This document shows positions 1 through 7,711 of a stretch of 64,000 nt of DNA, one piece after another; positions within the stretch are counted from its first letter, which is position 1, and the number at the start of each line of letters is the position of its first letter. Location: the NCBI RefSeq assembly GCF_018413465.1, contig NZ_JAHCDK010000002.1, positions 310,001 to 374,000 on the forward strand, in the 5' to 3' direction. The stretch comes from Flavobacterium sp. CYK-55 (GTDB lineage: Bacteria; Bacteroidota; Bacteroidia; Flavobacteriales; Flavobacteriaceae). The notes beneath the pieces were generated by a model. That model saw nothing but the letters and a program-made list of their open reading frames with translations. It ran no database searches and was not told the origin of the DNA. Made by a program: the position numbers and the translations under genes.

Positions 1-926
1 TTATAAAATTCGGTTTTGATGCCGATACTGCAACCAATACTTTCTTTAAATTCACACAAACCGTGGTTCGGAATTGAATTCTCGGTGGACGGCCCAATAT
101 CAATGAGGCGAATACCTTGTTTTTGGTAGTATTCAAACAAATGATAGGATAAGAAATTCATGGTTTTACATTCGGCATAAGCCGGTAAATCGCCCCAATA
201 AACTACTTGAACAATGCCATCGGCCACGTGAAAAACAACCGCTGCGGCTATATCATCTCTTTCTTTTTTGACCAAGAAAAAATCAACTTGAACCGCCGTC
301 ATGGTTTCTTGAACTTGCACCCAAGTCATTCTGAGCGGAAAACCTCTTTGTTGTCGGTTGAGCGCAATGATATCATAAGCTTGCTGACCATCTTGTGCAG
401 AAAGCGGAATAAATTCAAGACCGGCTTGCAAGGAACGTTTGTAGTTTTTTCGGGCATTATACCAAAGAACTTTCATCACATAATCTTCGGTAAATTTTGC
501 AGTTTCAAACTGATAATTGAGTTCAATATTTTGGCTGACAAAGCCGCTTCGGTACAAACAATTGTGGAATTTATTGAGTAAATCTGAACCGTAAATAAAC
601 GGCGGTTGTACGATGCGAATGCCGATATAGTTTTTAGATTTTGCCCAAGCGGTTAAAGCTTCAAGCGCCAAATCAATGGTTTGCAGCCGAACATCAACCG
701 AGGTTGCTTCAAATCCGCCGAAGGGCGCAGAAAAAGGCGAAATTAATTTGCCTTCGCGAACGCCTAAAATCAATCCTAATCGGACTTTGGAATCTTTGAA
801 AATCAAATAATAAACTTGCTCACATTTGTAGGCATTGAGCGCATTAAAAGCCGCCGAATTAAACACATGCGACGGTTGAGCAAAATTTTGCCCGTATAAT
901 TGATCGTTTACTTCGATGATTTCCAT
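1..926 (-). CDS. FemAB/GNAT-like acyl- or aminoacyltransferase, partial at its 3' end
   Basis: The reading frame is open from an ATG at 926 to the window edge (308 codons), so only the extreme C-terminus is missing. A basic stretch near residues 155-170 (YNARKNYKRSLQAG) resembles the RKNI-K-A--G segment of FemAB/MprF-like GNAT proteins. A C-terminal G-FK motif (CEFKESIGC) follows an aromatic-rich fold segment. Such proteins in polysaccharide clusters transfer an acyl or aminoacyl group to a sugar nucleotide or lipid-linked sugar. The start overlaps the end of the upstream cupin gene by 19 bases, which suggests translational coupling. Substrate unknown. The family assignment is by motif reading only and is moderately sure. 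Confidence 0.65.
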   Translation of the reverse strand, partial: MEIIEVNDQLYGQNFAQPSHVFNSAAFNALNAYKCEQVYYLIFKDSKVRLGLILGVREGKLISPFSAPFGGFEATSVDVRLQTIDLALEALTAWAKSKNYIGIRIVQPPFIYGSDLLNKFHNCLYRSGFVSQNIELNYQFETAKFTEDYVMKVLWYNARKNYKRSLQAGLEFIPLSAQDGQQAYDIIALNRQQRGFPLRMTWVQVQETMTAVQVDFFLVKKERDDIAAAVVFHVADGIVQVVYWGDLPAYAECKTMNFLSYHLFEYYQKQGIRLIDIGPSTENSIPNHGLCEFKESIGCSIGIKTEFY

Positions 927-1327
927 TGCGTAAACTGATTGTAATCTCTAAAATAATCGGCCTCATCATATTTGTGTGAAGCCAAAACAAAACAAATTGA
1001 GCCGCTCGAAAAATTGTCTAATTCGCGCCACAATCCCGAAGGCATATACACGCCCATATTCGGTCTTGAAAGGTGAAAGGTGCGCTTGACTTTTCCGTCA
1101 TCGACAATCAAATCAAAACTACCGCTCAGAGCAACGATAAGCTGTTGTAACTCAGCGTGCCCGTGTCCGCCACGACTAAAACCACCCGGAACATCATATA
1201 AATAATACACCCGCTGCACATCAAACGGTACTTCTTGGCTGTTGCTCACGGCCGTTAGGTTTCCGTTGGCTTGATGATTAATGGGCAAAGTAACCATCGT
1301 GCAATCATAAACGGTTGATTTTTTCAT
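908..1327 (-). CDS. FdtA/QdtA-type cupin, dTDP-4-keto-6-deoxyhexose 3,4-ketoisomerase
   Basis: A 139-residue single-domain cupin of the FdtA/WxcM-C family. These enzymes move the keto group of dTDP-4-keto-6-deoxyglucose from C4 to C3, ahead of 3-amino sugars such as Fuc3NAc or Qui3NAc. The metal-free active-site loop is seen as RGGHGHAELQQ, with both histidines of the HxH pair present. The preceding FDVQRVYYLYDVPGG and the C-terminal FRDYNQF are also family-typical. It lies 4 bp behind a paralogue and downstream of rfbB, which makes its substrate. No aminotransferase is inside the window; one is expected beyond the left edge. FdtA versus QdtA stereochemistry cannot be told from sequence alone. 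Confidence 0.85.
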   Translation of the reverse strand: MKKSTVYDCTMVTLPINHQANGNLTAVSNSQEVPFDVQRVYYLYDVPGGFSRGGHGHAELQQLIVALSGSFDLIVDDGKVKRTFHLSRPNMGVYMPSGLWRELDNFSSGSICFVLASHKYDEADYFRDYNQFTQWKSSK

Positions 1328-1331
1328 AGCC

Positions 1332-1742
1332 TTAAGAAATCAAAAATTGAGGATAATCGCGGATGTAGTCTTCTTCAGAAAAATCGGCACTTGACAAATG
1401 AACCGAAACCGAATTAGTAGAAAAATTCTCTAAATGGCGCCAATGCATTGGTGGAATATACAACGCTGAATACGATCGATTTAAAACAAAACGCTTGGTT
1501 TCACCTTGTTGATTCACCACCACAATATCAATACTTCCGCTGATGACAATGATGATTTCTTCTTGTGTTTTGTATGCGTGACCACCTCTGGTTTCTCCGC
1601 CCGGAACGTCATAAATCCAAAAAACACGCTTGATGTCAAATGGAATATGTTCTGGATTTTGCATAAAAGACAAGTTCCCTCGCGCATCGGCGATTTTGGG
1701 CAACTCAATAATATGCGGTGTTGTGAAGTTTTCAGTGTTCAT
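1332..1742 (-). CDS. second FdtA/WxcM-type cupin paralogue with altered HxH motif
   Basis: A 136-residue cupin homologous to its downstream neighbour (shared FDIKRVFWIYDVPGG, RGGHA, YIPPMHWRHLENFS, YIRDYPQF). I place the start at the ATG at 1742; an in-frame TTG two codons earlier is less likely. In the active-site loop the sequence is RGGHAYKTQEE, so the second histidine of the HxH pair is tyrosine. In characterised FdtA/QdtA enzymes these histidines act in proton transfer, so this copy may have different specificity, form a heteromer with its partner, or be non-catalytic. It lies 9 bp behind rfbB and 4 bp ahead of the paralogue, clearly in one operon. Confidence 0.8.
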   Translation of the reverse strand: MNTENFTTPHIIELPKIADARGNLSFMQNPEHIPFDIKRVFWIYDVPGGETRGGHAYKTQEEIIIVISGSIDIVVVNQQGETKRFVLNRSYSALYIPPMHWRHLENFSTNSVSVHLSSADFSEEDYIRDYPQFLIS

Positions 1743-1751
1743 ATCCAACGG

Positions 1752-2798
1752 TTATTGATATTGTTGGTCGTAGTATTTTTGGTAATTTCCGCTGGTAACA
1801 CTCTCGAGCCAATCTGTATTTTGCAAATACCAATCAATGGTTTGGCTCAAGCCTTCTTCAAAAGTAACCGATGGTTTCCAGCCAAGTTCTTTGTTGATTT
1901 TGTTCGCATCAATCGCATAGCGCAAATCGTGGCCCGGTCGGTCTTTAACATAAGTAATCAATTGAGCAGAAGTGCCTTCTGGTCGACCGAGTTTTTCATC
2001 CATTTTTTGACAAAGCAAATGAACCAAATCTATATTTTGCCATTCGTTGAAGCCGCCAATATTATATGTTTCATGATTTTTTCCTTCGTGAAAAACCAAA
2101 TCAATGGCTACGGCATGATCAATGACGTAGAGCCAATCACGCGTATATTTTCCGTCACCATACACCGGAAGCGGTTTGTTGTTGATGATGTTATTGATCA
2201 TGAGCGGAATGAGTTTCTCCGGAAAATGGTTCGGCCCATAATTGTTTGAACAATTGGTAATAACATACGGCAAACCATAAGTTTCACCATAAGCACGAAC
2301 AAAGTGATCTGATGCTGCTTTTGAAGCAGAATAAGGTGAATTCGGACTATAAGGCGTGGTTTCGGTAAACAATCCTTCGGCGCCTAAAGTTCCGTAAACT
2401 TCATCTGTGCTGATGTGGTAGAAACGTTTGCCTTGTTTATTGTCTTTCCAGATTTCGCGAACCGCATTGAGCAAATTCATAGTTCCGATGACATTGGTTC
2501 TGACAAAAGCGAGCGGATCGGTAATAGAACGATCAACATGAGATTCTGCGGCCAAATGCAAGACACCGTCAAACTGATGCTTAACAAACAAATCATTGAC
2601 AAAATCAGCATCAGTGATGTCACCTTTTATGAATTCGTAGTTGGCTGATGACTCGATATCGGCAATATTCTCAAGATTTCCGGCATAAGTAAGTGCGTCG
2701 AGATTGTAGATTTTATATTCCGGATATCGATTTACAAATCGTCTGACTACATGCGAACCGATAAATCCTGCGCCACCGGTAATGAGTATTTTTTTCAT
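1752..2798 (-). CDS. rfbB: dTDP-glucose 4,6-dehydratase
   Basis: 348 residues, the normal length for RmlB/RfbB. It is an extended short-chain dehydrogenase with the NAD-binding GGAGFIGSHVVRRF at residues 8-21, the catalytic STDEVYG segment, and YSASKAASD containing the Tyr-x-x-x-Lys pair. It converts dTDP-glucose to dTDP-4-keto-6-deoxyglucose in the cytoplasm. Two 3,4-ketoisomerase-like cupins follow directly, so the product probably goes to a 3-keto and then 3-amino-6-deoxyhexose rather than to rhamnose; no rmlC or rmlD is visible. A 132-nt leader separates it from the NusG paralogue upstream and no TANNTTTG box is visible there, so it is probably read through from that gene. Confidence 0.95.
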   Translation of the reverse strand: MKKILITGGAGFIGSHVVRRFVNRYPEYKIYNLDALTYAGNLENIADIESSANYEFIKGDITDADFVNDLFVKHQFDGVLHLAAESHVDRSITDPLAFVRTNVIGTMNLLNAVREIWKDNKQGKRFYHISTDEVYGTLGAEGLFTETTPYSPNSPYSASKAASDHFVRAYGETYGLPYVITNCSNNYGPNHFPEKLIPLMINNIINNKPLPVYGDGKYTRDWLYVIDHAVAIDLVFHEGKNHETYNIGGFNEWQNIDLVHLLCQKMDEKLGRPEGTSAQLITYVKDRPGHDLRYAIDANKINKELGWKPSVTFEEGLSQTIDWYLQNTDWLESVTSGNYQKYYDQQYQ

Positions 2799-2930
2799 GA
2801 TGTTAAAAACTGAAAACGCTTAAACAATGATTTTAGGCGTAAGGTTTGGATTTATTTTGTTTTTTAGGAATGGCTCCGCCCCATCAGTCCCATTTTTGGC
2901 ACTAACGAGGTAATTTATTTATTTGTTTTT
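2799..2930 (-). promoter_or_regulatory. leader between NusG paralogue and rfbB with an ops-like GGCGGAGC motif
   Basis: This 132-nt gap is the only sizeable spacer in the polysaccharide transcript downstream of the antiterminator gene. Read on the minus strand it contains GGGGCGGAGCCATTCC. The GGCGGAGC core is at 2873-2880 and differs from the RfaH ops core GGCGGTAGC by one missing T. The patch is GC-rich in an otherwise AT-rich spacer. I saw no clear sigma promoter. A recruiting site for the UpxY/NusG paralogue is an inference, since the target sites of Bacteroidota UpxY proteins are not something I can read from sequence. Confidence 0.3.
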
Positions 2931-3398
2931 TTACAGTTCTTCTCGATGAAGTGTAATCAATACACCCAGCTCACTCAGAACTAACTGCAAACTATTTTTA
3001 TTCAGTTGGCGAATCATTCCTTCTTTGCCTTGGAATGGTCCAGCAGGAATCGATATCACATCCCCTATTTTATAAGCGCTAACCTCATACGAAGCTAATG
3101 CATTTTGAAGATGCTCTTGGAGCGCTTCAATTTCTTCATCGCGAACTACCGCAGGTCTTCCGAGCCAATAAACATAGCGAACCACTCCGCTGACTTGAAA
3201 AACCAAGTTCCTCTCTTTCTCATCCAATCGAACAAAAACATAAGAACTCAATAAAGGTTCTTGTATCTTTTTTTTTCGGTCAGACCATTGCTTGATGGTA
3301 GTTACCAAAGGGCAATAAACTTCAACACCCATTTGCGCCAACCGTTCGGCTACTTTTTTTTCTGTTCGGGGTTTAGTATAGAGCACAAACCAATTCAT
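2931..3398 (-). CDS. UpxY/RfaH-type NusG paralogue, transcription antiterminator
   Basis: 155 residues starting MNWFVLYTKPRTEKKVAERL, the conserved NusG N-terminal (NGN) start. I therefore use the ATG at 3398 rather than an upstream in-frame start that would overlap the preceding gene. The NGN domain covers about residues 1-100 (LLSSYVFVRLDEKERN), and a C-terminal KOW segment follows (IGDVISIPAGPFQGKEGMI). Short NusG paralogues of this kind promote elongation of long capsule or O-antigen operons in cis. It sits 10 bp after the HTH gene and directly ahead of the rfbB-led genes. UpxY assignment is by family and context. Confidence 0.88.
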   Translation of the reverse strand: MNWFVLYTKPRTEKKVAERLAQMGVEVYCPLVTTIKQWSDRKKKIQEPLLSSYVFVRLDEKERNLVFQVSGVVRYVYWLGRPAVVRDEEIEALQEHLQNALASYEVSAYKIGDVISIPAGPFQGKEGMIRQLNKNSLQLVLSELGVLITLHREEL

Positions 3399-3408
3399 CG
3401 CAATATGC

Positions 3409-3915
3409 TTAAGCTGATTCGTAGATAACCAAACCGTCTCCGACATAGGTTTCTGCTAGATTAAACTGAACCTTGCGCTTGATTTCTTTTTCTACTTTGG
3501 CCCTGAGTTGTTCAATGTATTTCGAATCTAATTGTTCTCCAACTAAAATCACTTGAATTAATCCGCTGTCAATGCCTTTAGCATAGTCGCCAATAACGAC
3601 TACTTTTTGCACTCGTCCCATACGCTGCAAAACAAGTTCAACCAGCGCATCTAAACCGATATGCTGGCGAACAATTTGCTGTAAAACACTAAATAATGGG
3701 TGTTTGGTATTGGCCTTGTATAAGACCTTATTTTGAAGGGATTCCTTTTTTAGATAACCTGCCTCCTGAAGATTATTGAGCTCTTTTCGGATGGCATTGG
3801 TAGATTCGTTGAGTTCTTCTGCTAAACCTCTAAGATATCCGTCGTTGGCTACATTGATAAAAAATTTAACAAGTATGCGCAGCCGAGTCTTGGAAGTGAT
3901 TAAAGTTTCGAGCAT
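3409..3915 (-). CDS. winged-helix regulator with nucleotidyltransferase-like C-terminal domain
   Basis: 168 residues. Residues 1-65 form an ArsR/MarR-like winged helix (YLRGLAEELNESTNAIRKEL is a clear recognition helix region). Residues about 95-165 resemble a minimal nucleotidyltransferase fold (VVVIGDYAKGIDSGLIQVILVG). The catalytic signature expected there is GS followed by DxD; here the serine is Asp and the DxD position reads GLIQ, so it is probably a ligand-binding relic and not an enzyme. It forms a two-gene unit with the NusG paralogue. An inverted repeat covers its promoter, suggesting autoregulation. The likely role is controlling the downstream polysaccharide genes; ligand unknown. 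Confidence 0.7.
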   Translation of the reverse strand: MLETLITSKTRLRILVKFFINVANDGYLRGLAEELNESTNAIRKELNNLQEAGYLKKESLQNKVLYKANTKHPLFSVLQQIVRQHIGLDALVELVLQRMGRVQKVVVIGDYAKGIDSGLIQVILVGEQLDSKYIEQLRAKVEKEIKRKVQFNLAETYVGDGLVIYESA

Positions 3916-3932
3916 TAAATTCGAATTAAAAA

Positions 3933-3953
3933 TCGAGTAACAAAAGTACTCGA
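3933..3953 (-). promoter_or_regulatory. promoter -7 box inside a 7-bp-arm inverted repeat, candidate operator
   Basis: TCGAGTA (3933-3939) and TACTCGA (3947-3953) form a perfect inverted repeat with a 7-nt spacer. On the minus strand the repeat contains TACTTTTG (3941-3948), a match to the Bacteroidota -7 element TANNTTTG, about 25 bp before the start at 3915. No good TTG was found at the -33 position. A second perfect palindrome, AATTCGAATT, lies at 3918-3927, just before the start codon. The layout fits repression by the winged-helix protein it precedes; this is inference. Confidence 0.5.
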
Positions 3954-3970
3954 ATTATTTCAATCACTAA

Positions 3971-3991
3971 AATTAAAATAAAATTTTAATT
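3971..3991 (-). terminator. AT-only hairpin between ugd and the HTH gene
   Basis: AATTAAAAT (3971-3979) and ATTTTAATT (3983-3991) are perfect 9-bp arms with a 3-nt loop. They lie between the end of the wza-ugd operon and the promoter of the regulator gene. No GC pairs and no clean U-tract are present, so termination would be weak. It may instead be an AT-rich upstream promoter region or part of a protein-binding site. Confidence 0.25.
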
Positions 3992-4025
3992 AAGCCAAGA
4001 AAGGTTGATAAATCTTAAAAAAATC

Positions 4026-5411
4026 TTAATATGCGCTTCCTACTGAGCTAAAAACGAAACCAATTTCTTTCATTTTCTTAGCGTCTAAAATATTTCTACC
4101 GTCAAAAACAAAGGCAGGCTTATGCATGCTGTCAAAAATTCGTTTCCAATCATAGTTCTTAAATTCATCCCACTCGGTGAGAACAGCTATGGCGTGCGAA
4201 CCTTTGCATGCTTCATACGGATCTTGATAAACAGTGACATTTTTATCAATATTTGAAAGCTCATTTGTTGCAGAATATGCTAAGTCATATCGGACTTGTT
4301 TTTCACCAACCTTTGGGTCAAATACTGCTACTTTGGCCTGCTCAAGCAATAAATAATCTGCTACATCAATAGCTGCGGATTCACGAGTATCATTGGTGTC
4401 TTTCTTGAAAGCCCAGCCTAAAAAGGCGATTTTTTTTCCTGAAACGGTATTATATAACGTTTGTACAATTTTGTGGGCAAATCTTCTTTTTTGATGATCA
4501 TTCATAATAACCACTTGCTCCCAATAATCAGCTACTTCGTCTAGTCCGTATGATTTTGCAATGTATACCAAGTTTAGAATATCTTTTTGAAAACATGAAC
4601 CGCCAAATCCTACAGATGCCTTTAAGAATTTTGAACCTATACGACTGTCCATTCCAATAGCTCTGGCTACTTCATTGACATCAGCGCCTGTTTTTTCACA
4701 TACTTCAGAAAGCGCATTTATAGAAGATACGCGCTGCGCTAAAAAGGCATTAGCAGTTAACTTGGACAATTCAGAAGACCATAAATTTGTAGTTAATATT
4801 TTGTCTCTTGATACCCAATTGGCATATATTTCAACCAAAGATTCTATAGCTTGAGCATCATTGCCGCCAATGAGCACGCGATCAGGGTTTAATAAATCTT
4901 CAACAGCAGTGCCTTCAGCAAGAAATTCAGGATTTGACAAAATCTGAAATTGTACTCCATTACCAGTATTGTCTAAAATATTCTTAACTGCCTCAGCTGT
5001 CCTAACCGGAAGCGTTGACTTTTCAACAACAATTTTATTATCCTTCGCAACAGAGGCAATCTGTCGAGCACACAATTCAATATACTTCAAATCAGCAGCC
5101 ATGCCTTTTCCCAATCCGTACGTTTTGGTTGGCGTATTAACTGATATGAAAATCATTTGCGCCTCATCAATACCCTTTTCAACTTCGGTAGTAAAAAATA
5201 AATTTCTACCGCGGGCTTCACCAACCATATCACTTAAACCAGGCTCAAAAATCGGAATATTATTTACATCCGGATCGTTCCATGCAGCGATTCTCTCTTC
5301 ATTTAAATCAACAACAGTAACTTTGATATGAGGGCATTTTTGGGCAATAATGGCCATTGTTGGGCCTCCAACATAACCGGCTCCGATACAACAAATTGAA
5401 GTAATTTTCAT
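4026..5411 (-). CDS. ugd: UDP-glucose 6-dehydrogenase, long eukaryote-like type
   Basis: 461 residues. The N-terminal Rossmann motif is [11 protein letters not shown] (residues 8-18). The substrate region carries [11 protein letters not shown] and [12 protein letters not shown], and the catalytic cysteine is in [10 protein letters not shown] near residue 270. It oxidises UDP-glucose to UDP-glucuronate with two NAD+. The [11 protein letters not shown] start and the 461-aa length match the longer UGDH type known from animals and plants rather than the roughly 390-aa enterobacterial type. Last gene of the wza-led operon, 9 bp behind the tviB-like dehydrogenase; it ends about 110 bp before the next gene. 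Confidence 0.95.
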   Translation of the reverse strand: MKITSICCIGAGYVGGPTMAIIAQKCPHIKVTVVDLNEERIAAWNDPDVNNIPIFEPGLSDMVGEARGRNLFFTTEVEKGIDEAQMIFISVNTPTKTYGLGKGMAADLKYIELCARQIASVAKDNKIVVEKSTLPVRTAEAVKNILDNTGNGVQFQILSNPEFLAEGTAVEDLLNPDRVLIGGNDAQAIESLVEIYANWVSRDKILTTNLWSSELSKLTANAFLAQRVSSINALSEVCEKTGADVNEVARAIGMDSRIGSKFLKASVGFGGSCFQKDILNLVYIAKSYGLDEVADYWEQVVIMNDHQKRRFAHKIVQTLYNTVSGKKIAFLGWAFKKDTNDTRESAAIDVADYLLLEQAKVAVFDPKVGEKQVRYDLAYSATNELSNIDKNVTVYQDPYEACKGSHAIAVLTEWDEFKNYDWKRIFDSMHKPAFVFDGRNILDAKKMKEIGFVFSSVGSAY

Positions 5412-5420
5412 AGTTCTAAA

Positions 5421-6698
5421 TTATAGTTTACCATCAGCTACATTACCTAAAATTCCTTTTACATCATATAAAACAGCATTTTCTTTTTTAATTTTTTTAT
5501 AGTCTAAGTTGGCAAATACATCGTGTGCCACACCCAAAACAACGGCATCAAACTGATCTTTTGGACACTCTGAATTGGTGATCAAACCATATTCGTGCTT
5601 GACTTCATCTGGGCTTGCCCATGGATCGTAAATACTTACTTGAATTCCGTAATCAGCTAATGAAGAAATAACATCAACTATCTTGGTGTTGCGAACATCA
5701 GGACAGTTTTCTTTAAAAGTAATTCCCAACATTAAAAGCTTTGCGCCATTGACAACAACACCTTTTTTAATCATGAGTTTAACCACTTGTGAAGCTACAT
5801 ATTCACCCATACTATCATTGAGCCTACGACCTGCCAAAATAATCTCAGGATGATAACCAACCTCTTGTGCTTTTTGTGCTAAATAATAAGGATCTACTCC
5901 GATACAATGTCCACCCACAAGCCCCGGTTTAAACGGAAGAAAATTCCATTTGGTTCCTGCCGCTTGTAGTACTGCATGGGTGTCAATTCCGAGCAAATTA
6001 AATATTTTTGAAAGCTCATTCACAAAAGCAATATTGATATCTCTTTGAGAATTTTCAATAACCTTAGCAGCTTCGGCTACTTTAATGGTTGGTGCCAAAT
6101 GAGTTCCGGCAGTGATAACCGATTTATATAAGTCATTAACTTTTTTACCAACCTCAGGAGTTGAACCCGCTGTTACTTTGAGAATTTTTTCAACTGTATG
6201 TTGTTTATCACCAGGATTAATGCGCTCCGGAGAATAACCTGCAAAAAAATCAACGTTAAACTTGAGCCCGCTTACACGTTCTAGCACAGGTACACATTCT
6301 TCTTCGGTAACGCCAGGATAAACCGTTGATTCATAAATAACGATATCACCTTTTTTAAGCACCTTTCCAACTGTTTCACTCGATTTGTACAATGGAGTTA
6401 AATCAGGACGATTGTTTTTGTCAACCGGTGTCGGCACAGTCACTATATAGTAAGTACAATCCCGAATATCATCTAAAGAAGTACTGCACAACAAACCTAA
6501 AGCAAGTGCATCATCTGATTTTTGTTTAAGCACCGATTGTAATAATTCGGCTTCAACTTCAAGTGTACTATCAACACCAAGATTGAGCTCGTCAACCCTA
6601 CTTTGATTGATGTCAAAACCTACTACCGAATATTGGGTAGCAAACAATCTTGCTAGCGGCAAGCCTACATAGCCTAATCCAATTACTGCTATTTTCAT
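5421..6698 (-). CDS. tviB: UDP-N-acetylhexosamine 6-dehydrogenase (TviB/WbpO type)
   Basis: 425 residues. The Rossmann motif is [14 protein letters not shown] (residues 5-18), the central domain has [13 protein letters not shown] and [13 protein letters not shown], and the catalytic cysteine is in [13 protein letters not shown]. These are hallmarks of the TviB/WbpO/WbpA branch, which makes UDP-GalNAcA or UDP-GlcNAcA. The neighbouring TviC-like 4-epimerase favours a Vi-antigen-like UDP-GalNAcA route. Gene symbol is by family; GlcNAc versus GalNAc preference is not readable. Operon spacing is 23 bp from the epimerase and 9 bp to ugd. Confidence 0.88.
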   Translation of the reverse strand: MKIAVIGLGYVGLPLARLFATQYSVVGFDINQSRVDELNLGVDSTLEVEAELLQSVLKQKSDDALALGLLCSTSLDDIRDCTYYIVTVPTPVDKNNRPDLTPLYKSSETVGKVLKKGDIVIYESTVYPGVTEEECVPVLERVSGLKFNVDFFAGYSPERINPGDKQHTVEKILKVTAGSTPEVGKKVNDLYKSVITAGTHLAPTIKVAEAAKVIENSQRDINIAFVNELSKIFNLLGIDTHAVLQAAGTKWNFLPFKPGLVGGHCIGVDPYYLAQKAQEVGYHPEIILAGRRLNDSMGEYVASQVVKLMIKKGVVVNGAKLLMLGITFKENCPDVRNTKIVDVISSLADYGIQVSIYDPWASPDEVKHEYGLITNSECPKDQFDAVVLGVAHDVFANLDYKKIKKENAVLYDVKGILGNVADGKL

Positions 6699-6721
6699 TT
6701 ATATAATTGTTATAATCTGTA

Positions 6722-7705
6722 TTATTTTAAATTTTCCCAATACCATTGAACTGCTTGGTTTACGCCTTCTTGTAAGGAGAACTTAGGATCATAACCCAAT
6801 AGTTCTTTGGCTTTGTCAATACTAGCCAACGAATGCGGGATATCACCTGCTCGATTAGGTCCGTAAACAACTTCAACCTCAGCAATTTTAGCATCAAAGC
6901 TTGACAAAGCTGATTTCAAGTATCCAACCAAATCATTAAGTGTTGTTCTATCGCCAAAAGCGGCATTAAAAACGGTATTGACAGCCTGCGGATTTTGTGT
7001 TAACATAGCCCGTTCATTGATTTGCACTATGTTATCAATATAGGTAAAATCACGAGAATAATTCCCATCACCATTAATAATAGGGCTTTCGTGTTTCATG
7101 AATTGCATCACAAATTTTGGTATCACAGCCGCATAGGCTCCGTTTGGGTCTTGCTTTCGTCCAAAAACGTTAAAATATCTCAATCCGATGGTTTCTAAAC
7201 CATATACTTTATAAAAAATATCAGCATATAATTCGTTTACATATTTGGTGATGGCATAAGGAGATAAAGGCTTTCCAATAACATGCTCAACTTTAGGCAA
7301 GGATTCAGAATCACCATATGTTGAAGAACTCGCTGCGTAAATAAATCTTTCCACTTGAGCATCACGGGCCGCTACAAGCATATTCAAAAAACCTGAGACA
7401 TTTACCTCATTTGAAGTAATAGGATCATTAATAGAACGCGGAACCGATCCTAATGCTGCTTGGTGCAATACATAATCTGCATTTTGAACTGCCTTTTTAC
7501 AGTCGTTTAAATTTCTAATATCCCCTTCAATTAAAGTAAAATTTGGATGTTGGATTACTGCGTTTAGATTATGTCGATGACCTGTTGCGAAGTTATCTAA
7601 ACAAACTACCTGATGCCCTTTTGCAATAAAATGCTCACAAAGATTTGATCCGATAAATCCGGCACCACCGGTAATAGTTATTTTGTAGACTTCTTTGGTT
7701 GACAT
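6722..7705 (-). CDS. tviC: UDP-N-acetylhexosamine 4-epimerase (TviC/WbpP type)
   Basis: 327 residues of an extended SDR epimerase. The NAD motif is GGAGFIGSNLCEHF, the family signature QAALGSVPRSINDP is near residue 85, and SSSTYGD is followed by YAITKYVNE with the catalytic Tyr-x-x-x-Lys. The ALGSVPRS loop is typical of WbpP/TviC, which interconvert UDP-GlcNAc/GalNAc and their uronates. It lies 6 bp after wzc and ahead of the matching dehydrogenase. Together the pair should supply an N-acetylhexosaminuronic acid to the polymer exported by Wza-Wzc. Confidence 0.88.
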   Translation of the reverse strand: MSTKEVYKITITGGAGFIGSNLCEHFIAKGHQVVCLDNFATGHRHNLNAVIQHPNFTLIEGDIRNLNDCKKAVQNADYVLHQAALGSVPRSINDPITSNEVNVSGFLNMLVAARDAQVERFIYAASSSTYGDSESLPKVEHVIGKPLSPYAITKYVNELYADIFYKVYGLETIGLRYFNVFGRKQDPNGAYAAVIPKFVMQFMKHESPIINGDGNYSRDFTYIDNIVQINERAMLTQNPQAVNTVFNAAFGDRTTLNDLVGYLKSALSSFDAKIAEVEVVYGPNRAGDIPHSLASIDKAKELLGYDPKFSLQEGVNQAVQWYWENLK

Positions 7706-7711
7706 GATCGC

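Noticed and set aside
1506-2249. 247-codon open frame on the plus strand
   Set aside because: Antisense to rfbB and the cupin gene, both of which have clear family motifs; the frame reads as composition shadow with no recognisable domain.
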